Of a DNA stretch of 64,000 bases, positions 25,900-35,087 are shown piece after piece. The notes beneath the pieces are model-generated. The model was not told the DNA's origin and ran no database searches. It saw only the letters and a list, made by a program, of their open reading frames with translations. Source of the DNA: Chromobacterium haemolyticum (lineage in GTDB: Bacteria > Pseudomonadota > Gammaproteobacteria > Burkholderiales > Chromobacteriaceae); assembly GCF_002081825.1 (NCBI RefSeq), contig NZ_MUKU01000013.1:62001-126000 (forward strand), written 5' to 3'. The first letter of the stretch is position 1. Each line of letters opens with the position of its first letter. A program made the translations under genes and the position numbers.

Positions 25900-26541
25900 A
25901 TGGATACACATCAACTGGAAGCGCATGAAGTGCGCGTGCTGGGCGCCCTGGTGGAAAAGCAGGCGCTGACCCCGGACGCCTACCCGATGACCTTGAACGG
26001 CCTGGCCTCGGCCTGCAATCAGCTGACCAGCCGCGAGCCGGTGATGCAACTGTCCGAAGCCGACATCAGCGCGGCGCTGGACAGCCTGATCGCCAAGAAA
26101 CTGGCAAACGAGCGGCTGCCCGCCGGCAGCCGGGTGGCCAAGTACGAACACAGGCTCAATTACGAATGGAACATCGAAGGCGCGCGATTGGCGGCGCTGG
26201 CGCTATTGATGTTGCGCGGGCCGCAGACCGCGGCGGAGATTCGCACCCGCTCCGGCCGCATCTACGGTTTCAGCGGCGTGGAGGAGGTGGAGACCGCGCT
26301 CAACGCGCTGGCCGACAAATACCCGCCGCTGGTGCTGAAGCTAGAGCGTCAACCCGGCGAGCGCGAGGCGCGTTGGGCCCACCTGCTCAGCGGCGAACCG
26401 CCGTCTTTGCCGGCCGCCGGCGACAATGGCTGCGGCGTGATCGAGGTGGGCATAGCCGGCCGCGTCGCCGCGCTGGAAGCGGAAGTGGCCGCCCTCAAGA
26501 CCCGGCTGCTGGAACTGGAAAACCTGCTCGCCAACGAATGA
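25900..26541 (+). CDS. YceH family (DUF480) protein
   Basis: A 213-aa protein with two winged-helix repeats: LEAHEVRVLGALVEKQALTPDAYPMTLNGLASACNQLTSREPVM is the family's signature start, followed by RGPQTAAEIRTRSGRIYGFSGVEEVE. The C-terminus is a coiled coil (VAALEAEVAALKTRLLELENLL). YceH function is not established. GGAG lies 8 nt upstream of the ATG. Confidence 0.88.
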   Translation: MDTHQLEAHEVRVLGALVEKQALTPDAYPMTLNGLASACNQLTSREPVMQLSEADISAALDSLIAKKLANERLPAGSRVAKYEHRLNYEWNIEGARLAALALLMLRGPQTAAEIRTRSGRIYGFSGVEEVETALNALADKYPPLVLKLERQPGEREARWAHLLSGEPPSLPAAGDNGCGVIEVGIAGRVAALEAEVAALKTRLLELENLLANE

Positions 26542-26633
26542 TTCGCACGTGAATATTTGGCGGCGCGTCGAACTTGTTATTTAAAAAGCGGTCACTTCCC
26601 TTGTTGTCTAACTCACCCAAGAGAAGTGACCCC

Positions 26634-27170
26634 ATGAAAACTCTGCAACTGGGCGCCGCCGCCGCTCTGCTTTCCCTGGCTGCCGCCGCCCACGCCGCCG
26701 ATTACAGCTTCATCGCCGGCAAGGATTTCCAGCAATTCAGCCGCACCCCGCAAGGCCTGGGTCTGGGCCTTTCCATCGACTACCTGAACAGCGACCACAA
26801 GGGCAACGCCGGCGGCGCCGGCTTGGAGTTCGCCATTCCGCTAGGCCCGGTCACTCTGGCCGGCGGCGGCAAGCTGATGGGCCTGAACCCGGACAGCGGT
26901 TCCGGCACCGCCGCCTTGCTCGGCGGCCGCGCCAACATCCAGCTCGCGCCCAAGATCAGCCTCTACGGCCAGGCCTATTACGCCGGCGACAGCATGGCCA
27001 GCGGCAGCGTCAAGAACGTGAGCGATCTCGCCGCCGGCGTGCGCTGGAATCCGATCGGCCCGTTCACCGTGGAAGCCGGCTACCGCTACTTCGACATTGA
27101 GCGCAAGGACAACAACCGCAACCGCCGGCTGGCCGACGGCATGTACATCGGCGCCGGCTTCACCTTTTAA
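26634..27170 (+). CDS. YfaZ-family outer-membrane protein
   Basis: A 178-aa protein with a Sec signal peptide (MKTLQLGAAAALLSLAAAAHA|ADYSF) followed by amphipathic beta strands rich in glycine and ending in an aromatic residue (MYIGAGFTF), as in small outer-membrane barrels. FEVEAGYRYFDIE-type strands resemble YfaZ. Role unknown. I chose ATG 26634 because it gives a clean signal peptide; the frame continues 20 codons upstream. Confidence 0.75.
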   Translation: MKTLQLGAAAALLSLAAAAHAADYSFIAGKDFQQFSRTPQGLGLGLSIDYLNSDHKGNAGGAGLEFAIPLGPVTLAGGGKLMGLNPDSGSGTAALLGGRANIQLAPKISLYGQAYYAGDSMASGSVKNVSDLAAGVRWNPIGPFTVEAGYRYFDIERKDNNRNRRLADGMYIGAGFTF

Positions 27171-27191
27171 GCTCGGCCCGCCGCTACGAAA

Positions 27192-27216
27192 AACAGCCCC
27201 GCAATGCGGGGCTGTT
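27192..27216. terminator. Bidirectional terminator between yfaZ-like and cupin genes
   Basis: AACAGCCCCGC (27192-27202) pairs with GCGGGGCTGTT (27206-27216) across a 3-nt loop. A-rich sequence on the left and T-rich on the right serve the two convergent genes. Confidence 0.85.
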
Positions 27217-27228
27217 GTTTGTCGCGGC

Positions 27229-27600
27229 TCACTCGGCGTGGCGCGCTTCGAACACCGCGTAAGTCTTGCACGCCGGCTCCAGCACCTGCCAGGTGCCGAT
27301 GAAGCCCGCGGGGATCACGAAGTGATCGCCCTGCTTCAACTCCACGCTGTTCCCGGCCTCGTCGCTGACCTTCACTCGTCCTTGCAACAGCGTGCAGAAC
27401 TCGTGTTCGCTGTAGCGCACTTTCCAGCAGCCCAGCCCGCCGCTCCAAATGCCAGCGTGGAACTGCCCGCTGGGATCTGAATAATGGTTGGCCACGCTTT
27501 GCCGGCATTCGCCGGCAATGCGGCGATCTTCCGCCGCCACAAACGATTCCAGCGCCACGTCGTGACGCTGGAACACAATGATATCGCTGGCCTGCTTCAT
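27229..27600 (-). CDS. Cupin domain protein (EutQ/DUF861-like)
   Basis: A 123-aa single-cupin protein: the core runs GIWSGGLGCWKVRYSEHEFCTLLQGRVKVSDEAGNSVELKQGDHFVIPAGFIGTWQV, resembling the cupin_3/DUF861 group. Substrate unknown. The start ATG 27600 has GGAGAG upstream; an ATG five codons earlier (27615) lacks an RBS. Confidence 0.75.
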   Translation of the reverse strand: MKQASDIIVFQRHDVALESFVAAEDRRIAGECRQSVANHYSDPSGQFHAGIWSGGLGCWKVRYSEHEFCTLLQGRVKVSDEAGNSVELKQGDHFVIPAGFIGTWQVLEPACKTYAVFEARHAE

Positions 27601-27681
27601 CGCGCTGCTCTCCATTGCTGTTTGAAATTTTCAACACAATGCCATGAATCAGACAGAATATTCAACTCCCTAGCGGCCCAA

Positions 27682-28842
27682 TCACCGCGCCGCCGGCCAC
27701 ATCGCCGCGCACAGCAGCGCCATGGCCATGGGCTGGTACAAGGTATACGGCTGATAAGCCGCGCCGAGCAAACCCAAACCGCCGGCGATCAGCAGGTAGT
27801 ACATCAGGCCCAATACCGCGCCGGCCGTGCCCTGTACCTGGCGGTAATCCCGCAAGGCCCCGGCCAGCAGCGGCGGAATCGCGCAGCCGAAGGCCGCGGA
27901 AATCGCCAGTTGGCTGAGCAGCAGCACGCCAACGGCGACAGGCTGCCACAGACCCGGCCAGCCGCTGAGCAACTGGACCAGGGCCGCCATGCCGGCGGCC
28001 ATCAAGGCCAGACGCGGCAAGCGCTCGCCGCCGCCGCGCGCCGCCAAGCGGCGGTTGACGGCGCCGCCGAACAAGCCGCCCGCCGCCACCAGCAGGCCGC
28101 TGAGGCCGAACAGCCAGGGTGGCATGCCCAGCAATTGCAGCGTAAACGGCGCCAGCGTGTAAAAGCCGAACAACAGCAGATTGAAGCCGGCCACCAGCCA
28201 TACCGTGGCCAGCACCCGTGGATCGCGCGCCATCCTGGCCGCCACCGCGCCCAAGGCGGCCGGAGGCGGCAGATCCGCCGGCCGGGTCTCGCCGGCAAAC
28301 AGACACGACAGCGTCAGCAACAGCAAGGCCAGCGCGCACAGCGCGGCGAATACGCCCTGATGACCGAAACCGGCCACCAGCAAAGCGCCCAGCGGCGGGC
28401 CCAAGGCCGGCGACAAGGACAGCACCGCGCTGACGGTGGCGAACACCGCCAGCAGCGCCGGTCCCTGGTAACGGTCGCGCAGCATGGTTTGCACCACCAC
28501 CGAGCCGGCGCTGGCGCCGAAGGCCAGCAATAGCCTGGCCAGCAGCAGCACGGTGAAATCGCGGCTCAGCCAGGCCAAGCCCGCCCCGGCGCCGTAACAC
28601 AGCAAGGCCGCCAGCAAGGCCGGCCGCCGGCCGCGCAGATCGGCCAGCCGGCCCCAGCACACCACGCCGAAGGCGAAAGCCAGAAAGTAGACGCTCATCG
28701 TCAACTGTGCCTGGCCGGCGCTGACATGGTAAGCCTGGGCGATCTCGGTCAAGGCCGGCGCGTAAATGGTTTCACTTAATTGCGGAAAACCCAGCAATAA
28801 AATCAGCAGCGCCAGCGGCGCCGCCCGGATCGCGGTTTTCAT
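27682..28842 (-). CDS. MFS drug-efflux transporter, Bcr/CflA type
   Basis: A 386-aa, 12-helix major facilitator. FPQLSETIYAPALTEIAQAYHVSAGQAQLTMSVYFLAFAFGVVCWGRLADLRGRRPALL is the typical helix 1-3 region of Bcr/CflA exporters, with motif A G-R-L-A-D-L-R-G-R-R. Start ATG 28842 has GGAGG. Divergent from an AraC-family regulator 95 bp away, which suggests local control. Exported compound unknown. Confidence 0.85.
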   Translation of the reverse strand: MKTAIRAAPLALLILLLGFPQLSETIYAPALTEIAQAYHVSAGQAQLTMSVYFLAFAFGVVCWGRLADLRGRRPALLAALLCYGAGAGLAWLSRDFTVLLLARLLLAFGASAGSVVVQTMLRDRYQGPALLAVFATVSAVLSLSPALGPPLGALLVAGFGHQGVFAALCALALLLLTLSCLFAGETRPADLPPPAALGAVAARMARDPRVLATVWLVAGFNLLLFGFYTLAPFTLQLLGMPPWLFGLSGLLVAAGGLFGGAVNRRLAARGGGERLPRLALMAAGMAALVQLLSGWPGLWQPVAVGVLLLSQLAISAAFGCAIPPLLAGALRDYRQVQGTAGAVLGLMYYLLIAGGLGLLGAAYQPYTLYQPMAMALLCAAMWPAAR

Positions 28843-28937
28843 TTCGTCCTCCCTAAAACAATTGAGCACGGATTGTAGGAGGATGAAAGCCCGTCTATTA
28901 TCGATGGATAGCCATAAAACATTGAGAATCGGACAAG

Positions 28938-29714
28938 ATGCCGCGCTACCTGGCCATCACCGCTCCGGACCCGGATCAGCTCGCCGATCCCATCGTCGGC
29001 ATGGCCATAGACGCGCCGGCGCCGCACGACTCCGGCCTGCATCGTCATCGCCGCGCGCAACTGATGTACGCGGTCAGCGGCGTGCTGCAGATCCGCATCG
29101 GCCACACCCGCTGCGTGCTGCCGCCGACGATGGCCGCCTGGATTCCCTCCGGGCTGTGGCACCAGGCCGAAACCGGCAAGCCTTTCGCCTATCGCAGCTT
29201 GTATTTCGACCCCGTAGTCTACCCCGCGCTGCCGCAACGGCCGCAGGTCATCGCCGTCGGCCCGCTGCTGCGCGAGTTGATCGTGCGGGTGGCGGAATGG
29301 CCGCTGACGCCGCTGGAGCCGGCGCGGCAGCGGCTGGTGGAGGTGTTGCTGGACGAGGCCGGCCGCGCGCCGGAGCAGGCGCTAAGCCTGCCCTTGCCGC
29401 AGGATAGGCGGCTGCTGCGCATTGCCGAGCAGCTACTGCAGCAGCCCGGCGACGAGGCCGCGCTGGAGCAGCTGGCCGCCCAGGCCGGCGCCAGCGCGCG
29501 CACCGTCAACCGGCTGTTCCAGCAACAGACCGGACTCAGCTTCAGCGCCTGGCGGCGGCAATTGAAAATGATGGAGGCCAGCCGGCTACTGGCCGAGGGG
29601 GAAAGCGTCAGCCGGGTGGCGGCGGAGCTGGGCTATGCGCAGGACAGCGCCTTCATCGCCATGTTCCGCCGCCACGCCGGGCTCACGCCCGGCCAGCTCA
29701 AACGCTCAGTCTGA
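28938..29714 (+). CDS. AraC-family transcriptional regulator
   Basis: A 258-aa regulator with an N-terminal cupin-like sensor (HDSGLHRHRRAQLMYAVSGVLQIRIG) and a C-terminal pair of helix-turn-helix motifs (LEQLAAQAGASARTVNRLFQQQTGLSFSAWRRQLKMMEASRLLAEGESVSRVAAELGYAQDSAFIAMFRRHAGLTPGQ). Divergent from the Bcr/CflA exporter, which is its likely target. Weak RBS. Confidence 0.9.
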   Translation: MPRYLAITAPDPDQLADPIVGMAIDAPAPHDSGLHRHRRAQLMYAVSGVLQIRIGHTRCVLPPTMAAWIPSGLWHQAETGKPFAYRSLYFDPVVYPALPQRPQVIAVGPLLRELIVRVAEWPLTPLEPARQRLVEVLLDEAGRAPEQALSLPLPQDRRLLRIAEQLLQQPGDEAALEQLAAQAGASARTVNRLFQQQTGLSFSAWRRQLKMMEASRLLAEGESVSRVAAELGYAQDSAFIAMFRRHAGLTPGQLKRSV

Positions 29715-29740
29715 GCAGCGCTTCACGCTCCGCGGGCGGC

Positions 29741-31765
29741 TCACCACCACAGATGAAAACGCTGCTTGGGCGATAGATACATCTTGTCGCCCGGCTTGAC
29801 GCCGAAGGCCTGATAGAAGGGCTCCATATTGCTGGCGGTGCCGATCGGCCGCCACAGGTCCGGGGTGTGCGGGTCCGACACCAGCTGCTTGAGCGTGGCT
29901 TCATCGCGGCTCTTGCTGCGCCAGGATTGGGCGAAGGCGATGAAGAAACGCTGGTCGCCGCTCATGCCGTCCAACACCAGCGCGTCCTTGCCGCCCAGCG
30001 CCAGACGATAGGCCTTGTACGCCACTTCCAGGCCGGCGTTGTCGGCGATGTTCTCGCCCAGCGTCAGCTCGCCGTTGACATGATGGCCGGGCACAGGCTG
30101 ATAGCGGTCGTACTGCTTGACCAGCTTGCGCGTGGCCGCCTTGAAGCGCGCCTTGTCGCTGGCGGTCCACCAGTTGCGCATATTGCCGTCGCCGTCGAAC
30201 TGGCTGCCCTGATCGTCGAAGCCATGGCTGATCTCATGGCCTATGGTGGCACCTATGCTGCCGTAGTTGACCGCCGGATCAAAGCCGGGGTCGAAATACG
30301 GCGCTTGCAGAATCGCGGCCGGGAACACGATCTCGTTATTGGCCGGGTTGTAATAGGCGTTCACCGTCTGCGGCGTCATGCTCCATTCCTTGCGGTCCAC
30401 CGGCTGGCCCAGCTTGCCGCTCATATAGCGGTAGTTGAATACTGCGATGCGCCGCACATTGCCGGCCAGATCGTCCGGCGACAGTTGCAGGCCGCTGTAA
30501 TCGCGCCACTTGTCCGGATAGCCTATTTTCAGCGTGTACTTGGATAGTTTGATATGAGCCTGGCGCTTGGTGGCGGCGCTCATCCAGTCCAGGGTGTCGA
30601 TGGACTGGTCGTAGGCCTGCAACAGATTGCGCACCAGTTCGTCGGCCTGGCGCTTGGCCTCCGGCGTGAAGTAGCTCGCCACATAAAGCTTGCCCAGCGC
30701 CTCGCCCAGACCGTTTTCCACCATGGCGACGCCGCGTTTCCAGCGCGGCCGGTTCTGTTTGCGGCCTTCCAGCGTCTTGCCGTAGAAATCGAAATGAGCG
30801 TCGACGAAGGCCGGCGTCAGGCTGGGCGCATAGGCGTCCAGCGTGCGCGCCAGCAGATAATTACGCAGCGTGGCCGCCGGCGTGTCCCGCAATAGCGGCG
30901 CCAGCTTGGCCAGATAGCTGGGCTGGTCCAGGTTCAGGTGCTCGGCCGCGCCCAGGCCGGCATCGCTCAGCAAGGCCGGCCAATCGTAGCCAGGCTGCCG
31001 GCGAGCCAGCTCGGCCAGGCTCAGCTTGTTGTAGGTTTTCTGGATGTCGCGGTTCTCGACATTGGTCCACTGGATTTTCGCCAACCGGGTCTCGAAGGCC
31101 AGCACGTCGCGGGCGCGGCTTTGCGGCTGGTCCAGCTCCGCCAGCGTGAACAGGCGCGTCAGATAGGCCAGATAGGCTTGGCGCGCGGCGGCGAAGTCGG
31201 CGGACTTGCCCAGGTAGTAGTCCTGGTCCATCGCCAGACCGGACTGGCCGACACCGGCCAGGTAGGCGGCGGAATTCTTGGAGTCCTGGCTCACGTAGAA
31301 GCGGAACGGCGTGTCCACCGGCTGATCCTGCAAGCGGCCCATATAGCGCACCGCCTCCGCCGCCGAGCCCAGGCCGGTCACCGCCCGCAGCGATTCGCGC
31401 AGCGGCTCCAGCCCGCGCCGGGCAATGGTGTCCTCATCCATGAAGCTGCGGTACAAGGCGGCGATCTGCCTCGCCTCCGCGCCGCCGTCCGTACGCTGGC
31501 CGGCCTGTTCGATCAACTGGCACAGCCGTTCCAGATTGCGGTCCACCAAGGTTTCCGCCACGCCCGCCGAGGAGCGCTCGGCCGGAATCACCGTGTTCTG
31601 GATCCAGCGGCCATTGGCGTGCAGCGACAGATTGTCCTGCACCCGCACCGCCGGATCGATGCCGTTCAAATCAATGCCGTAGCGGCCGTAGTCCAATCCG
31701 CTATCCGCCCAAGCGCCGGCCGCGCACAGCCAGGCCGCCAAGGGCAGCAATCTGTTCATCTTCAT
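29741..31765 (-). CDS. M13 family zinc metallopeptidase (PepO/neprilysin-like), exported
   Basis: A 674-aa endopeptidase with a Sec signal peptide (MNRLLPLAAWLCAAGAWA). The zinc site H510-E-I-S-H514 with downstream ENIADNAGLEVAY and the substrate region VNAYYNPANNEIVFPAAIL are typical of M13 (neprilysin/endothelin-converting enzyme family). The enzyme probably cleaves short peptides in the periplasm. AAAGGGG lies upstream of ATG 31765; an in-frame ATG two codons later is an equal alternative. Convergent with the AraC gene. Confidence 0.93.
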   Translation of the reverse strand: MKMNRLLPLAAWLCAAGAWADSGLDYGRYGIDLNGIDPAVRVQDNLSLHANGRWIQNTVIPAERSSAGVAETLVDRNLERLCQLIEQAGQRTDGGAEARQIAALYRSFMDEDTIARRGLEPLRESLRAVTGLGSAAEAVRYMGRLQDQPVDTPFRFYVSQDSKNSAAYLAGVGQSGLAMDQDYYLGKSADFAAARQAYLAYLTRLFTLAELDQPQSRARDVLAFETRLAKIQWTNVENRDIQKTYNKLSLAELARRQPGYDWPALLSDAGLGAAEHLNLDQPSYLAKLAPLLRDTPAATLRNYLLARTLDAYAPSLTPAFVDAHFDFYGKTLEGRKQNRPRWKRGVAMVENGLGEALGKLYVASYFTPEAKRQADELVRNLLQAYDQSIDTLDWMSAATKRQAHIKLSKYTLKIGYPDKWRDYSGLQLSPDDLAGNVRRIAVFNYRYMSGKLGQPVDRKEWSMTPQTVNAYYNPANNEIVFPAAILQAPYFDPGFDPAVNYGSIGATIGHEISHGFDDQGSQFDGDGNMRNWWTASDKARFKAATRKLVKQYDRYQPVPGHHVNGELTLGENIADNAGLEVAYKAYRLALGGKDALVLDGMSGDQRFFIAFAQSWRSKSRDEATLKQLVSDPHTPDLWRPIGTASNMEPFYQAFGVKPGDKMYLSPKQRFHLWW

Positions 31766-31816
31766 CTTTTCCCCTTTGCTTTTATCGTGTTGCGTCGCGA
31801 CGGACCCTCCAACTTA

Positions 31817-32515
31817 TCAAGGGTAAAACTCGGCCCGCAGCCTCTCCGCATACGCCACCAGATTGGGCCGCGCCGACACTAGCGCCCGCGACGGCGTTTC
31901 TCCCATGGCGTCGGTCAGCGCGCCGCTGACGAAGGCGTAAACGCTGGCGTCAATCCAAGTGGCGGCGTCGCCCATGAAATAACGCCGCTCGCCCAACAAG
32001 GCTGACAACGCCTCCACGTCCGCTTCCAGCAGCCGCAAGCGTTCCGCCTCGCTGAAACGCCCCATGCCCTGCCCCCACAGATTGGCGCGCACTTTACGCC
32101 GCACCAGCGCCACCACCAATCCGCGCAGCAAGGCCGGCACGCCCTTGAAGAACACACTGGGGCCGCGCTCGAAATGCGCGTCCACCATCCAGCGCTCATG
32201 CACGATGCCCCAGTAGAAATGCTCTCCCAGCATGCAATCCACGCTCCAGGCCAGCGCTTTCTGCTCAGCGTTCAAACCGGCGTCCAGCGTGATGCCGTGC
32301 TTGTCCGCCAAGTGCAGGCGGATCAACGTCGAGTCCGGCACCATCTGGCCATCGTCGTCGATGCAGGGCAGTTTGCCCTTGGGGGCCTTGCGCATATCGC
32401 CGCGCACGCGGCGGTACGGCAGGCCGGACAGCTTAAGCAGCAGATCCGCCTTCACCACAAAGGGGCTGGGATCCATCAGGCCCATGGCCGGGCCGAACTG
32501 GTACAGGGTGATCAT
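31817..32515 (-). CDS. Glutathione S-transferase family protein
   Basis: A 232-aa two-domain protein: an N-terminal thioredoxin-like half (MITLYQFGPAMGLMDPSPFVVKADLLLKLSGLPYRRV ... GKLPCIDDDGQMVPDSTLI) and a helical C-terminal half with WIDASVYAFVSG. The missing classical Ser/Tyr/Cys start motif places it nearer the Tom37/metaxin-like GST group. Activity is not certain. ATG 32515 is preceded by an in-frame TTG. Confidence 0.82.
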   Translation of the reverse strand: MITLYQFGPAMGLMDPSPFVVKADLLLKLSGLPYRRVRGDMRKAPKGKLPCIDDDGQMVPDSTLIRLHLADKHGITLDAGLNAEQKALAWSVDCMLGEHFYWGIVHERWMVDAHFERGPSVFFKGVPALLRGLVVALVRRKVRANLWGQGMGRFSEAERLRLLEADVEALSALLGERRYFMGDAATWIDASVYAFVSGALTDAMGETPSRALVSARPNLVAYAERLRAEFYP

Positions 32516-32616
32516 CAAGCGCCTCCCACGGACAACATGACATTGAACTGAGGCAGACTAGCACGCCGCCGGGAAAACGCGCGATAGGGCGGCGTGAAAA
32601 GAGGAAAGGAAAGGAG

Positions 32617-33543
32617 TTAATCCGCCGCGCACCGGCACAGCCAGTCCATCACCGCCCGCACCCGCGGAGACGGCGATTGCTCCGCGCGCACCAGATAATA
32701 CGCCTGAGGTCCCAGCGGCTCGAACGGCCCCAGCGGCAGCATCAGTTCGCCGCGCTCCACCCGCTCTTGAACCAGGCGCCGCCGGCCCAGCGCCACCCCG
32801 GCGTGATGCGCGGCCGCCTGGGCGCACAAATCGGAACGGTCAAAACTCATGCCGCGCGACGGCAACGCCACGCCCCGGCGGCGTGCCCACTCGCGCCATT
32901 CAGCATCGTGAGCCGCCCGCTCCCAGGCCTGGGCGTCGTGCAGCAGCAAACAATCGGCCAAGGCCGCCGGATTGCCGTGCAGGCCATACCGGTCCGCGTA
33001 CTCCGGGCTGCATACCGGCGCCACTTGCTCGTCCATCAGGCGCTGCGCGTCCAGACCGGGAAACTCGCCTGCCGAGTAATACAACGCCAGGTCGATGTTC
33101 CAGGTGCGAAAATCCACCATCTCGTTGCCGCTGCGGATATCCAGCGCGATGCGCGGATGGCGCTCGGCGAAATCCGCCAGCCTCGGCGCCAGCCAGCATT
33201 GCGCCAGTGAGGGCCGCGCGTACAGCGCCACCGCGCCGGCCGGCTCTGCCTCGTCTCTCGGATTCAAAGCCGCCTCCAGTTGCGCCTGGCCGGCCAGCCA
33301 GGCCTGGTAGATGCGCTCGCCGTCCTCGCTCAAACGCAGGCTGCGGGTCAGCCGCAGGAACAAGCGGGTGCCCAGCGCCCGTTCCAGCCTGGCGATGCGA
33401 TGACTGACCGCGCTGGCGCTCAGGCACAACTCGTCGGCGGCGCGGGCGAAACTCAGATGCCGCGCCGCCGCCGCGAAAGTGTGCAGATTGGACCATTGCG
33501 CGCCGTCCAGCCGGACGCCGGCGCGCGGAGGGAGGTTCAGCAT
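32617..33543 (-). CDS. dsdC: LysR-type regulator, DsdC-like
   Basis: A 308-aa LysR regulator. The N-terminal helix-turn-helix SNLHTFAAAARHLSFARAADELCLSASAVSHRIARLERALG closely follows E. coli DsdC, the D-serine-responsive activator of dsdA. The rest is a typical effector-binding domain. The start ATG 33543 lies 14 bp after the dsdA stop, so it is co-directional and probably co-transcribed with dsdA rather than divergent as in E. coli. A 9-bp hairpin at 32562-32596 follows the gene without a clear T-run. Confidence 0.82.
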   Translation of the reverse strand: MLNLPPRAGVRLDGAQWSNLHTFAAAARHLSFARAADELCLSASAVSHRIARLERALGTRLFLRLTRSLRLSEDGERIYQAWLAGQAQLEAALNPRDEAEPAGAVALYARPSLAQCWLAPRLADFAERHPRIALDIRSGNEMVDFRTWNIDLALYYSAGEFPGLDAQRLMDEQVAPVCSPEYADRYGLHGNPAALADCLLLHDAQAWERAAHDAEWREWARRRGVALPSRGMSFDRSDLCAQAAAHHAGVALGRRRLVQERVERGELMLPLGPFEPLGPQAYYLVRAEQSPSPRVRAVMDWLCRCAAD

Positions 33544-33557
33544 ATCGCCAGTATCGT

Positions 33558-34916
33558 TCACGTCGTCAGCCGTCGCCGGCCCTCCGCCAGATAGGCGTCC
33601 ATTTCCGCCGGCGGCACCATGCCGCCGCCTGTGCCCCACACCAGATGCGCAGCGCGCGCCAGCCGTGCCGGACTCAAGCCCATCCGCTGACGGTAACCCT
33701 GGGACTCGCCCAGCACCCGCAGCGGCCCCGGCATGCCGGCCAGCGCCGACGGCTCCAGCCGCAGCCCCTGCTCGCGCTCCAGCATGGCCAGCAAGCGGTA
33801 GAGCTCGCCATCGTCCACCGTGTAATAGCCGTCTATCAGCCGCTGCATTGCGCGCCCGACGAAGCCGGATGGGCGGCCCACCGCCAAGCCGTCGGCGGCG
33901 GTCAGATTGTCGATGCCGAAGTCCTGCACCGCCGCTTCATCATGCAGTCCGGTGTAGACGCCCAGCAGCATGCAGGGCGCGTGGGTGGGTTCGGCGAACA
34001 GGCAATGCACGGCGTCGCCGAAAACCAGCTTGAGGCCGAAGGCGACCCCGCCCGGCCCGCCGCCCACACCGCAGGGCAGATACACCAGCAGCGGGTGTTC
34101 GGCATCCACTCGTACGCCCTGCTCCGCCAATTGGCCGCGCAGGCGCTCCGCCGCCACCGCGTAGCCTAGGAACAGGTTCTTCGAATTCTCGTCGTCGACA
34201 AAATGGCAGCGCGGATCGGACGCCGCCTGCTTGCGGCCTTCGGCCACCGCCACGCTGTAATCGGACGGATACTCGACCACCTCGACCCCATGGCTGCGCA
34301 GCAAGTCCTTCTTCCACTGTCGCGCGTCCGCCGACATATGCACGCTGGCCTGGAAGCCCAGCTTGGCGCTGATGATGCCGATGGACAGGCCCAGGTTGCC
34401 GGTGGAGCCCACCGCCACCCGGTAGCCGCCGAAGAAGGCCCGCGCCTCGGCGCTGTCCAGCCCGGCGTAGTCCTCCTCCTCCCGCAGCAGGCCGTGGCTC
34501 AGCGCCAGGGCCTCCGCATGCTTCAACACCTCGTAGATGCCGCCGCGCGCCTTGATGGAGCCGGAAATGGGCAGCAGATTGTCCGCCTTCAGCCACAGGC
34601 TGCCGCCGTCCACCCGCCCGGCCTCGGCCCATAGCACCGCGCGCATCGCCGGCAACGGCAGCAGCGGCGATTCGATGATGCCGCCGCTGGCGGCAGCGTC
34701 CGGGAACACCCTCGCCAGATAGGGCGCGAAGCGACGCAAGCGCGCGTCCGCGTCCGCGACATCGGCCCGGCTCAGGCCCACGTCGGCCAGCGCTTCCGCC
34801 GACGACGCCAGCGCGGGGTTGAACCAAGCCAAGGGCTGCAAGGCCATCAAGGGCGTCAATAAGGGGTGGCTGGCCTGCCAGTCGGCCACGGTCTTGCCGG
34901 CAATCGTCGCTTGCAT
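33558..34916 (-). CDS. dsdA: D-serine ammonia-lyase (D-serine dehydratase)
   Basis: A 452-aa PLP enzyme converting D-serine to pyruvate and ammonia. The PLP lysine is K122 in [17 protein letters not shown]; the glycine-rich phosphate loop is in [12 protein letters not shown], and [21 protein letters not shown] is conserved in DsdA. ATG 34916 with GGAG upstream gives the family length (about 440-450 aa); the open frame to 35048 is not used. It is followed by dsdC. Confidence 0.95.
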   Translation of the reverse strand: MQATIAGKTVADWQASHPLLTPLMALQPLAWFNPALASSAEALADVGLSRADVADADARLRRFAPYLARVFPDAAASGGIIESPLLPLPAMRAVLWAEAGRVDGGSLWLKADNLLPISGSIKARGGIYEVLKHAEALALSHGLLREEEDYAGLDSAEARAFFGGYRVAVGSTGNLGLSIGIISAKLGFQASVHMSADARQWKKDLLRSHGVEVVEYPSDYSVAVAEGRKQAASDPRCHFVDDENSKNLFLGYAVAAERLRGQLAEQGVRVDAEHPLLVYLPCGVGGGPGGVAFGLKLVFGDAVHCLFAEPTHAPCMLLGVYTGLHDEAAVQDFGIDNLTAADGLAVGRPSGFVGRAMQRLIDGYYTVDDGELYRLLAMLEREQGLRLEPSALAGMPGPLRVLGESQGYRQRMGLSPARLARAAHLVWGTGGGMVPPAEMDAYLAEGRRRLTT

Positions 34917-35052
34917 CGCGCGCTCCACGAAATCGAAGACCCGATTAAACCGCGCCGCGCCGCCGCTGGCAAAAGACGATTGCGCAAGCGACGGCTGACG
35001 CTGGATCAGCCATATGAACTCGCGAACTTGCCAGACACCGGGGCGCATCGCC

Positions 35053-35082
35053 TATGATGTGCGGATTATCCGCCGTCAGGAG
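35053..35082 (+). promoter_or_regulatory. Likely -10 and RBS of the disrupted BASS-family gene
   Basis: TATGAT (35053-35058) is followed by CAGGAG (35077-35082), five bases before the GTG start at 35088. Signals for expression therefore remain although the gene is frame-disrupted. Confidence 0.35.
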
Positions 35083-35087
35083 TCGCC

